A stretch of 64,000 bases of DNA from Euglena gracilis. Taxonomy: Eukaryota; Euglenida; Euglenophyceae; Euglenales. Below the pieces are notes generated by a model, which was not told the DNA's origin, made no database searches, and saw nothing but the letters and a program-made list of their open reading frames with translations. The stretch spans positions 38,404,553 to 38,468,552 of the forward strand of contig CP154956.1 of the NCBI GenBank assembly GCA_039621445.1, read 5' to 3'. The first letter of the stretch is position 1. Each line of letters opens with the position of its first letter. Positions 32,086-41,534 of this stretch are shown piece after piece. The translations under genes and the position numbers were made by a program.

Positions 32086-32420
32086 TCCTACCCAGTTTGG
32101 ACCCCTTCGCGCGTGAATAACTCGGGCCTGGCGGGGAGTTGGGGGTCAAACCCAGGTGATTCGGAAACTAGGAATCCAGTCGCTCGTGACTGAAAAAAAA
32201 AATTTCGGGAACGGGGCCGGGATCATGGTGATAATCCGCCGGTTCCCGAGGTGGCCCCGAGGGGGGGGGGGAGGGGGGGGGGAGGGGGGGGTTTTCCCCC
32301 AGGGGTAAGCTTCGCTCTTACCCAAAAAGGGATAAGAGCTCAGCGACCCCCCCCCTAATTGACCAAAAGGGGGGTCCCGTGGAGAGGTCCCACGGTCAAT
32401 TAGGGGGGGGAGGTGGTATC
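32086..32420. other. Right end region of the TIR element
   Basis: Non-coding sequence with a very long purine block (GA-interrupted G runs, about 32258-32291). Then come the inverted GCTGAGCTCTTA block and the terminal inverted repeat. No gene seen. Confidence 0.7.
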
Positions 32421-35400
32421 GCGCGAATCGCATTCCTGTCTTCCACCAACTCTTCCTCGGTGCTCTCATCCCCCTCCCTGCCCGAAGCCAGGTCTTTTTC
32501 CTCGATACAGGATATTTTGAAACCAACCCGCTGCCTATTGGCAGAACCGCGATTGGAGTCGCGACGACCATGGCTAGGGTGGGGAGAACGGGAACGGGGG
32601 AATTTGGATGAGTGGTGGTCTTTAGACCCACAAAGGGAACAACGGTTTCGTGATTGTGATTGCCTTTTGGCATCATAGCGACGCGGGGAGCGGGTATCCG
32701 CTCGATCTCGGTCGGATCGCGAAGAGGATGATCCACTTCGCGAACGAGATCGCGAAGAATCGCGATTCGCATCCAGATTGCGGGTAGGGGGGCGGGGGGA
32801 CCGACCTCGGGGTATGAAACAACATCCGCTATTGCGGTGGGGTGAACGTGAACGCGGTCTTCCATCACCGGATCGGTATCCCGACCGCTGCGAATGCGCA
32901 GATCGTGAAGAATGCGAACTCCAGGAAGAAAGGGATCCTCGCGGGCTCTTACTGCGCTTTCGCGCTTGGGGATTCGGACATTCGCGAGACATATGTCCCG
33001 TGATTACACAAAAAGCACACTTTGTCCGAAACTTGGTCAGAAGAGCGCGAATAGCGCGGTTTGGATTACCATGTAGGGGATTTGGGGTTTGTGCGCGGAT
33101 AGCGCGTTTTGGAATCACTCGATGGTGATTTTGGGGAGGTAGTCCGTTGGACCAAGTGTACTGAACCGGTGGGTACACCAGCAGTGGGGTGGTGGTGATA
33201 TGCCGATTCAATCTGACCCAGAAGTTGTGATAACTTCATTTGTTTGGAAACATAGTTCCATCTCTCATAGAGAGTCAAAATGTGCCCGCGAGTTCTTCGC
33301 GTTTAATTTCGTTGATGAGTTTGGGGATATAGCGCAGTAATACCGCATCAAACTGTTCTTTGATTTGCGTTTCTCCTAAATCATCAACTTCGGCTGCCAA
33401 CCCAAGCCACTTGGAGTACCACAAGACTATCGACTTCCATTTGCGGTCAGGGGGGGTGAATTGCCGCCATTTGTTTTCCAGACTGATTCTGGAAACCAAA
33501 CTGGAGCATGAGGAAGCATATTGCTCAACCAATTCCTCAAAAGAAATGCGCCTGCAAATGACTAATTGTCCGGCGCGTTCTTTTTCTTCCCTTGGGAGGC
33601 AATCAGTAAAATCCATCTTGATTACCTCCGGGTTGTCATCTTGGGTGGGTCCCTTCGAATCCCAATAATATTCCCAGTCGCGGAAAAATTGTTTCAATGT
33701 GGTGGGGTCACCGTCCCATTGGGGCTTCACCTTGTTCGCTATCGCGATGGTGCCTTTGAAATCTTTCTGAGAAACCCGTGGCCCTTCGGTGGTATTCATG
33801 CGGGGTGGGCCCGGGTGCGAAATCGCACCATGTGCAGGTACTCCGGTGGTTGCACCAAGGGTATTGTTCGGGTAATTTTCCGAATGCACATGGAACAAAC
33901 CACTTAGTGTACCATAGGTACCATTCAAATTGGGGGAATCGCGATTGCGCGAATGGTGATGTGGTTGCGCACGTGGAGGTGACGTATCACATGGTTGCAC
34001 CATTGGTGCTACTAAGCGAATTTGCTGGTGTGGGGTGCGAATCATACCACGAATTAGTTCGGATTCCCGAATCTCTTGATTTAAGAGGGGGGTGGGTCTT
34101 GTTTTCGCTTGAAAACCCGACTCATCATCCAAAAAGTCGTCCATTGGGACTGGTAATGCTAATGAGGGAACCACCGCATGAGCGGAAACGCGGTTTGGTG
34201 GCAATGTGCCTGTGGACTCGGGGATTGGTGCGCGAATGGCGCTTTTTGAGCTGGAAGATGCGGCAAGTGTGCCAACCATACCCGATTGCGGGTTTTGATG
34301 TATGGAACGCAGTTGTGCGTGAATTTGGTCGAAATTTGTTGCAAACTCATGCACACTTTGCTCCAAATGGTGAACAACCTGCCAATTGTCGGTTATCCGA
34401 CCCACATCCTCCTGCAAACGCTTAATCCGCCTACAGTATGAGGGTAGCTCATCAATAGCGGGATTTTGTCGGAAATAGACTGGAAATCTTGCGAAATCGC
34501 ACAGTGTCCAAATCCTGTACTCTTGTCACCAAAGTGCGCATCGCACTGGAAATGTTCTCCAATTGTGGAGATGGCTTGCTGGGTTGGTCCGAATGCGGAT
34601 CTTTGAGTTTTTCAGCCCTTGGCTGTTCCTTCAACACTGAAACTTTCGCGGATAGCGCGATAAGGTCATTTTGCAGTTTTGTGACATCCTGCTTCACCGT
34701 TTTCTCGGTGTTCATGAGACTATCACAAAATCCTTGCATGATTTGGTGATTTTCTGCACGCATTTCAGCGCAAATCTGCTCCAAGTGTGTGTCTGGGAGT
34801 GTGGTGGTAGGTGTCCGTGACGGCAATGCGCCTTGGGGTGGTGATTGCACCTGAAGCATTTATGTGCTTAATTCTTGCATGCGTTTGTGCAAATCCGCTA
34901 TCGCGGTTTGAATGCCGGTGACATCCAGGATCCTACCAGCCACTTCCGCATAGCGGGTATGCAACTTGGCCAATGCGGCTTCAATGTTACCAACATCCTG
35001 TTGTAGCTGTTCGTGCAAATCGACCATGGTGGCCTTGAGTCCGCTAATATCCGGTGTTGGTGCAAGGGTTGCCGCATTGCGGTTCTGCAAATCCGCGATT
35101 GCGGTTCGGATTTCCATTGTGTCATTTTGCCACTGTTGTTGGAAATTGTCAATTCTACTCGCGATATTCGCGATTTGGGTTTGAAAACTCGCAATTTCAG
35201 CGGGAATTTCACCACAGTGGCACGATTTCTCCTCCAATCGAGAAAGTCTCTCCTCCAATTGTTGCACATACGTGCGGGGGGCGAAACTTTCATTGGCTTG
35301 GGCAGAAAAGTGGGAAAAATTCGCGGAGTCACCACTCAACTGGAAAATGCGCTGTTGCGCTTCCTGAAATGCGGTTGCAAGTGTGGAGAATTGCTCCATT

Positions 35401-36470
35401 GTATTAAATTGTCCCAAATCGGGATTTTTGACGGGGGGTTCATGCAACCTTTGCTGCAATTGTGGAAAAATTGCCGTAATTGGCTCCAATTGATGGGATA
35501 GAGCTTGCAAACTATGTTGCATGTTGGAGAAAATCGCATCATTGCGGGATTGTGTTTCACACACGGCTTCACTCACTTTTTGGAAGTGTTGTGGCAAATG
35601 TGCCTGTAAATGTGTGTCCAAACCTTGCCGCAAAGTTGCTAGGTCCACATTGGTTGATTGAAAATTTCTTTGGCAATATTCGCCAACATCACGCACATAA
35701 CTCCAAAGGTAATCCAGTTTGTGTTCTACAACCTTTTGGTTGTTTTCATCAAAATACAAAACCTTGTTAAGCGTGATAGCGCAATCCGCTACGCAAGTAT
35801 GCACATGGAAAATTTGCTGCATAAGCGGGTGTTCCACTGGGAGATTTGTGACTATGCGCTGAATCACAGTAATGGGATGAGGGGAAAATTTTTCCAACTC
35901 TTCTGTATCACTGCTCATGGATTCTGTGGGACTTGTATAAGCGGGAACCGTCAAACGCATCTCCGGGTGCCATGGCAATGCAGGAAAAGAACCCGTGTCG
36001 GGTGGTGCGGGCAATTGTCCAATCGGACTTGTGGGGGGAAGCCTATGGGGGGGGGGCTGGAAGAAACATGGTGTTTCTAACCCACCCTCTACAAAAAGTT
36101 GCCGTGGCGTATCCGCCTCACAGTCAAATGTGCCTATTGGCACCAGTGCGAGATCTCGCCGAGGGGAATAGGTGTTAGCCGATCGGCTTTCCAACAAAAG
36201 GGGTTGTGCCTGTTGGGCATTGGGTTGCTCTATAGAGCTTGACACCGATAGGTGTGGGGGTGCCCATTGGGCGGGGGGAGGATTAATCGACACAGACACC
36301 GATAGGTGTGACACACGCGGGGAAGGAGGATTACCTGTGAAATGAGTCAATGCTTGAGTACCCCTATGGGGTTGAGGATGCTCAATAGAGCTGGTCAATG
36401 ATGCCGCAGGTTCAAGTCCACGTAGTGAACCAATCAATGCAGCGTAGTCAATTGGCGTTGTGCTCTGCAT
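32421..36470 (-). pseudogene. Outer element: gag polyprotein, degraded and split
   Basis: It starts at ATG 36470 (MQSTTPIDYAALIGSL, like MQSTSPNPKFDYDLLMSSL in copy 2). A long heptad-rich region runs to about 34450, then the capsid-like block (PQWDGDPTTLKQFFRDW, near 33700) and an Arg/Ser-rich nucleocapsid. The first knuckle CAFCVITGHMSREC is intact. In the second, CSLCGSKDHHSSKF, the last Cys is Phe. Breaks: TAA at 34860-34862, a frameshift near 34430-34460 and another near 33285. The last ~19 codons are on the far side of the TIR element (26177-26121), ending in TAG at 26118-26120. Confidence 0.88.
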
Positions 36471-36719
36471 TTTTGAAGCAAAAACAAAAAACCAAGTGTA
36501 AATTGAAATAAAAATGCAGAAACAAGTGTAAAAAGAGGGGATAGTATAAAAAGTAAGAAGAGACCCGAACTCTGAGGTTTGAAGCAGCGTATTCTGCGAA
36601 CCGTCAGATGACGTGTCCGTGCGTACGGCTTTGGCCGGAAACGGCTTGTAGTGCTTGTGATCGCCTATAGGCGGCGCACCACACGACCGTTTGCGGTCAA
36701 AAGGGTCGAAAAACCTAAA
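36471..36719 (-). other. Outer element 5' leader
   Basis: Untranslated leader between the primer binding site and gag. It has short hairpins such as GATCGCCTATAGGCGG near 36660 and ACCAAGTGTA at 36491-36500. Only one primer binding site is present, unlike copies 2 and 3. Confidence 0.65.
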
Positions 36720-36728
36720 CTGCTACCA
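36720..36728 (-). promoter_or_regulatory. Outer element primer binding site
   Basis: TGGTAGCAG on the element strand, directly after the 5' LTR end. It is the same primer class as copies 2 and 3. Confidence 0.75.
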
Positions 36729-37109
36729 AGCGTACGTCCAACCTTTCCGTGCTTTCGTCCTTTGGTGCGCAAAAGGTAAAAGTTGGAGTAACAGAAAAAT
36801 AATAATATAAAAGTTGAAAGCCCTTTTCCCCAACTAAGAGGCAGAGCACAAAGCAGGTGAGAAAGCCCTATGGGCTACACAAAGAAATGCCAAGTGACTT
36901 GGCTGTCCGTTTCGGACTTCAAAGGAAAACAAATCAAACGTGGAAATCAAGTCTTGTGAAGAACAAAATAGAATACAAAATACCACCTGTGGAGAGGAGA
37001 ACCCCCCTGGAATTGTGCAACAAAACGGTGGTGGGGCGAACCGAATCCACCGACCAGTGGCACAGCCTACTGGATTTGAAGAGTTCAGGGGAGTAAGGCT
37101 ATGTACAGA
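36729..37109 (-). repeat. Outer element 5' LTR
   Basis: About 381 bp. It shares with the 429-bp LTRs the start AGCGTACGTCC, the block TTGGTGCGCA, TTGGAGTAAC and AATACCACCTGTGG, and the end GTACA. It is diverged and somewhat shorter. The right boundary is uncertain by a few bases and no partner LTR remains in the window, so no age or target duplication can be given. Confidence 0.7.
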
Positions 37110-37559
37110 GGCAACGGTGTGTGCACGCTGGGGAGGGAGGGAAGGAAAAGGGGGCGAGCTTAGAGGATAGTAAAAGGCGCGAGGTGAGGCCGCTGTTGAT
37201 CAGCTTCTGGTGTTCTTCGGCCACGTGAGTCAGCGTGGTTGGGCAGGCAATGGGGAGGTGGCAGGGCTCGGTGCCGTTTAAGGTCTGGGTGTTGATGACG
37301 GGTGGGCCGGTGATTCCGTTTTCCGCTGTCCTTCACGCCCTGCGGCTCCTCGGGGGCGTCATTGATGCTCGGACGTGCTGCGTTGGTGGTGTGGCGGGTG
37401 TGGAGTCCTGCTTGCTTTGGCTGCTCTGTAGAGGTGGACTGCCGTAGTTGTGTGTCGAAGTCCACTTCAGGCAACGGTGTGTGAGCCTCTGCCCAACGAA
37501 TTGTTTCCTCCAGCGCACCTCAGAGGAGAACCAGAGTAAGGTTTAAGTATTCCTAATTC
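37110..37559. other. Unassigned sequence right of the outer LTR
   Basis: No recognisable gene. A 15-bp direct repeat, AGGCAACGGTGTGTG, occurs at about 37108 and 37469. The minus-strand frames here are Pro/His/Arg-rich and do not resemble known domains. Confidence 0.4.
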
Positions 37560-38860
37560 AGGCCGTTGGCCATCTTTAGGAATACCACCTAGCATAGTAC
37601 TGTGTATGGGGCTCAGGGCTATATCTGGCCGTAGGCTTATACCTACATACACAGTACCATGGCCTTACGGCTGCCTGGACACCTGGGGGGCATACCTTTC
37701 CCCCAAAGTGAGACCAGGGAGTTGCACTCAGACAGAAGCACCCATGTCTGGGGGGGGTGGGGGCTGGACATCCGGAGAGGCGAAATTGAGCAAGAATTTT
37801 GGAGAGAAGACTCCATTTTTGCACGTAAACGTAAAGGAGATGTGGGCAGCAATTTACACTGTAAGAAGCCTCAGTAGACCAGGGGAAACAGTTTCCTTGT
37901 CAGTGGACAACCAGATAATCTACTATTACCTGACAAAGGGGGGGGGGGCAGAACGGACCCCTTCAAATCCATTCTCACACCCTTTTTCAAATGGTGCATG
38001 GAGCACAAAGTAAACCTTCAAGTAAAGTGGGTCCCTTCAAAGGAATGTCTAGCAGACCCCATAAGCAGGTGGGAGATGGACAGGGGGGATTACTCATTAG
38101 ACCGCAAATTATTCCAATGGCTAAAACAACAGTTCAAAGAATTTATAAACCTGGAAACAGACTTGTTTGCCTCCCTGGGCAACAAAAAACTTCCAAAATT
38201 TGTGGCCAGATGGCCCCATTGGGAAGCTTCAGGGGTGGATGCAGTGCAATCTAGGAGGATTTTGTGCCAACCCCCCCTGGTCAATTATTGAAAACATTTC
38301 CGTTGACCAAAGTTTTGATGGTCACCCCCTTTTGGGATTCAGCCACCGGGTGGCCCCAATTAATCAAAATGAAAGTTCCAGGGACCCCCTGCCTCAAAAT
38401 AACCCCTTACAGAGGTATGTAAACAAATTGCAAAGGGGAGAAAATGCCATCCCCAGATGGCTCCTACTTTGCATGATTTGCTCAGGAAAAATTTTGGAGG
38501 GGAAACAAGTACAAAATACAACCATTAACGATTTCTTGGGCAGAAATCCCAGTTTAAAGCGATATGAAAGCGCCTTCTCACTTTTATAGGTGATTTTGGA
38601 CAAAATGTGGGTACCCCCCCCCCGAAGCCACAGACCAAGTGGCTGACGCTTTAATCCAATTTTTCCAATTTTCCAAGGCTCAGGCCCGTAATGCATACAG
38701 TGCTATGCTTTTGATCCCAGGGTTTGGAGGACTGAGATTCCATTGCCTTTTGTCCCCATATAAAAAACTTTGGAACCAAAATCTTGAAAAATATGGGGCA
38801 TTTTGGGATCCCCTCCCAATTCTCTTGGGGCTGGCCCAAGCCCCCTTAACCAATGATTGA
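37560..38860 (+). pseudogene. DIRS/Ngaro-like retroelement relic (RNase H region and downstream)
   Basis: In three frames the plus strand reads, in order, WGAYLSPKV, LHVNVKEMWAAIYTV, LSVDNQIIYYYLTKGG, VKWVPSKECLADPISR, ETDLFASLGNKKLPKFV, GVDAVQ, CANPPWSIIENF and IPRWLLLCMICSGK. The RNase H-type acidic motifs followed by a DLFAS...LPKF segment and a PPWSII segment are the arrangement seen in DIRS-type elements (family knowledge). Frameshifts are at the G run near 37945 and near 38240. A further piece, 38639-38860 (ADALIQFFQF, GLRFHCLLSPYKKLW), may belong to the same element but I do not recognise it. No tyrosine recombinase or RT catalytic motif is visible in the window. Confidence 0.55.
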
Positions 38861-38922
38861 GGTATTGAGGTTGAGGTTGTGGTTGAGGTTGAGGTTGAGG
38901 TTGAGGTTGAGGTTTTCCAACC
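38858..38922. repeat. (GGTTGA)n hexamer repeat
   Basis: About ten tandem GGTTGA/GGTTGT units. A second tract lies at 39228-39270. It is not a recognised telomere repeat. Confidence 0.9.
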
Positions 38923-39227
38923 TCCGTCTTTCCTCAATGTCTCCTCAATGCCAAAATACGAAGGAAAATAATTCAACAACAAAAAGCTCTGAAAAAAGTG
39001 TTACAGAGAGAGGCAAATTACATGGATTTTTTAAAGAATTGGGCAGTTGGTCACTTATCTCAAGTTTTAAATCACCAACCAACAATGTTTTTCTTGTTTC
39101 CACCCAAGTATGTTGTAAATTGACAGAAAAGCTAACAAACTTGCCTTTGAGGAAAGTTTTTTCAAGATGAGATGGTCCCATCGATGCTTTTTGTGAGTTC
39201 AATTATTTGAATTTTGGACATTAAGGT
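38923..39227. other. AT-rich spacer between hexamer repeats
   Basis: One short frame reads LKKVLQREANYMDFLKNW and then VLNHQPTMFFLFPP before a stop. It looks protein-like but I do not recognise it. It may be more of the DIRS-like relic or unrelated. Confidence 0.3.
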
Positions 39228-39270
39228 GACATTGAGGTTGAGGTTGAGGTTGAGGTTGAGGTTGAGGTTG
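39228..39270. repeat. (GGTTGA)n hexamer repeat, second tract
   Basis: Six to seven tandem GGTTGA units, bordered on both sides by TGACATTGAGG. Confidence 0.9.
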
Positions 39271-39293
39271 TTGACATTGAGGATGAACTTTTT

Positions 39294-40215
39294 TTGAAAC
39301 CCTCAACCTCAATCCCGCCCTGCTTCACCTTTGCGTCAGGAAATGATACCTCGCAAAAACGGTGGCAGACCCAACTATCCAAAGCCAGCGTGGACGCCCT
39401 GATTTACCGACTATCTCCAACAGACCAAGCGCGTCTTCTAGAACAAATCAACGGCATCGGCCATGGCTGGATGGCAGCAGCCCCCAAACGAGGCACTGCA
39501 CACAGTGATCCATCCCGCCGAACTACCGCCTGGGCCTGAAGTGGTGGCTTGGACTGCTCCTAGTCGACACGCCAACCACATGTGCAGGGTGCCAGTCCGT
39601 GGCGGACGTCAATGGCGAGCACGACACGTGTTGTATTCGGAATAGCAATGGCAATAGTTTTCAAAACTCCTTAAATTTCAGTAACGCGAAATTTGCACGG
39701 TTCTTTTGCAAGATTTCACTCTTTCATGAAATATCTGCCAATTAGGATCAGCCAATGCTTGCGCAGGCGACGACGCCTAGTACTTCCTAATTGGGTGGCA
39801 GACACGCAGAAATGCCAAGGCTGCTGAGCCCCACTGGACAGGGAAGGTGACCACCTCATCTGTTGCCCACGAAACCACTTCACCGTCAGACATACGGTTG
39901 TTCGGGATGCAATTTTCACCCTTCTATCCTCCACAGGCCAAGGTGTCCAGAAAGAAGTCGCAATCCCCAATGCCCCCGATGCTAACCTGCGCCCCGCTGA
40001 CCTTTTACTGGCATGCTGGCAGGATGGCAAGCCCACAGCCCTGGACGTCACGATCTGCCATGGATGGCAAATCCAAGAACAAAACACCTCACGGGAACGA
40101 TGGAGGTCTTTTTTACCTCTCAAAGAATCGCCAAGCACACTAAATACGACGTCACCTGCCAAAATGCCGGTTGGTCGTTCACCACCTTGGCAATGGGCAC
40201 ATGGGGAGGCCTGGG
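39294..40215 (+). pseudogene. LINE (non-LTR retrotransposon) ORF2 C-terminal relic, left part
   Basis: In shifting frames the plus strand reads QKRWQTQLSKASVDALIYRL, LKWWLGLLL, a CCHC-like motif CAGCQSVADVNGEHDTCC, ANLRPADLLLACWQDGKPTALDVTI, KYDVTCQNAGWSF and GTWGGLG. This order (WWLG, C-x2-C...H...C, RPAD, AxDVT, KY...C...GWSF, TWGG) is the typical 3' end of many LINE ORF2 proteins (family knowledge). Copy 3 is inserted directly after TWGGLG, and the frame resumes at 57115 with GPEGARLLGRIIKRA. Several frameshifts and a degraded middle make it a pseudogene. Confidence 0.75.
40211..40215. repeat. Copy 3 target-site duplication, left
   Basis: CTGGG, identical to 57115-57119. It fixes the LTR ends as AGTGTAC...GTACACA on the plus strand. 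Confidence 0.9.
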
Positions 40216-40644
40216 AGTGTACGTCCAAAGCTTTCCCTTTTCCCCTTTTTGGAACTTTCTGTAAAAGCCTTTCGCTTTCGCCTTGGTGCGCAGCCTACTT
40301 ATGGTAGGGAAAAGTCTTTGGAGTAACGAAAAGTGGTTTTCCCCTTTTCTTCCCAATTCCCCAAGAAGCAAAGCACAAAGCAAAGATTCAGAAGTTTTCT
40401 TCTGAGATCAAAGTTGATTGTTCTGAGGGTTTTTCCCTCTGACAAAACCAATGGTGAAACTTGGAGATTGTGAGAGTAAAGAATACCACCTGTGGGGGAA
40501 GGAGAGAAAAGTGCTGACGTGTCCAGGGGCAGATCCCAGAAGGGTCTGCCACGATCTTACCAGCTGTGGGTTTCCACAGTGGTGCGACCGTCACAGAACC
40601 CACTCTGCAGATATCCTACAGAGCTGGGACGTGCCTGGTACACA
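40216..40644 (-). repeat. Copy 3 3' LTR
   Basis: 429 bp; TGTGTACC to GTACACT on the element strand. It carries the copy-3-specific CTCTGACAAAACC, shared with 56686-57114 and not with copy 2. Confidence 0.95.
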
Positions 40645-40654
40645 TCCCCCTCCC
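40645..40654 (-). promoter_or_regulatory. Copy 3 polypurine tract
   Basis: GGGAGGGGGA on the element strand, immediately before the 3' LTR. Confidence 0.8.
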
Positions 40655-41534
40655 AGGGCTACGCCCGATTTCCTTCATGGACCAGGGTTTCCCAGTCCAG
40701 TCAGGATATCTGACGCTGCCCCAGGTGGGGTTCACTTCTCCATTCGGTGTCTCTCCTTTCCGCACAGTGGCATCCACCCAAAGCCCAAAAACGCGCAAAA
40801 GGTTAGCCGCGTTTCGCGGTTACCTATTAGCCGTTTCGGCTTAGGTGGGGTGTGAAAAAGCCCACTGTGGGAAACGGGGCTTGGCAGGTTTCCTGACAAA
40901 GTGTCCCATCCACCCACTTTGGGTGTGCCAAAGGCACGTGGGGTTGGTCAAGCGATTCGCTGAAAACCCAAGGGAGAGGTGTGGAAGGTGGGGGGCAGGC
41001 TCTTATCCTGGTCATACCCGGATAAGGCTCCTAGGCGGTCATATCCGCACTAGGAAACAAAAGCCTACTTACAAAACCGACTGCCGGCGACAGCTTTGCG
41101 GGGGTGGGGGGAAAGTAGGGAGGAGAGGGGGGCTGGCTTAGGCCAGAACAGAATTTTTGCTGTCTGGCAGCCTTAAGGGCCTTAGGGCTGAAAAGTGACA
41201 AGTTGGCCTATTATTACGGCGTGCGCGCTGTGTGCTGTGCGTCACTTAACGGCTTGCCAGGTTTCCCGGCTGCCAAGGTCTTCACAGCAGTAGCTCCTTC
41301 ACGACGCAATAAGAGGCGATTACCTCCCGCAGACGGTTTCCGTCCGCATGGTCACTGGTATAATGGGTTGGGGGGGGGGGGCTCTTGGATGCTTCCATCC
41401 AGAGCGCTGAGTGACACAGACCCAGGTTCATCCCAGGGCTGTTTAGCGATTTCCGCTTCCCGTGTATATATATATAGTGTATGAGCTCCATGAAGGCGCT
41501 TACCTTACATGGGCTTGGTAATGCCGTTTCGGCA
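40655..41534 (-). other. Copy 3 3' untranslated region
   Basis: About 0.88 kb, nearly identical to the copy 2 region 9533-10414. Nothing coding is evident. The strong conservation only reflects the recent common origin. Confidence 0.7.

Larger units (their letters stand above)
26178..32420. mobile_element. TIR element carrying a satellite array, inserted in outer gag
   Basis: A 6243-bp insertion splits the outer gag codons (…RNAIRA | IYSRKS…). It is flanked by a 5-bp GCGCG duplication (26173-26177 and 32421-32425). Its ends are inverted: CCACCTCC, a C run and TAATTGACC on the left, with the complement on the right (32394-32416). A second inverted block GCTGAGCTCTTA lies inside (26358-26369 and 32333-32344). 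The left end has seven C-run/TAATT units before 26345. No transposase or other protein gene is visible. Most of the interior is the ~163-bp satellite. It is probably a non-autonomous DNA transposon; the superfamily is not clear. Confidence 0.75.
3399..37109 (-). mobile_element. Outer Ty3/gypsy chromovirus, degraded, carrying nested insertions
   Basis: A minus-strand LTR retroelement of the same broad family as copies 2 and 3 but clearly diverged from them. In element order: 5' LTR 36729-37109, primer binding site 36720-36728, gag 36470 down to 32421 and then 26177-26118, pol 26117-25270 and then 9093-4408, and the first part of a post-pol ORF 4286-3399. It is interrupted by a TIR/satellite element at 26178-32420, by retroelement copy 2 at 9094-25269 and by two small palindromic insertions near 5.2 and 5.6 kb. 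No 3' LTR is seen; homology stops in the post-pol ORF next to simple repeats. Every gene carries frameshifts or stops, so it is dead. It is older than all its inserts. Confidence 0.85.

Noticed and set aside
26173-32425. Satellite region as a CRISPR-like array
   Set aside because: Units are contiguous with no unique spacers, and the context is a eukaryotic transposon.
38858-39270. GGTTGA arrays as interstitial telomere repeats
   Set aside because: They do not match a known telomere unit, and the two short tracts flank unrelated sequence.
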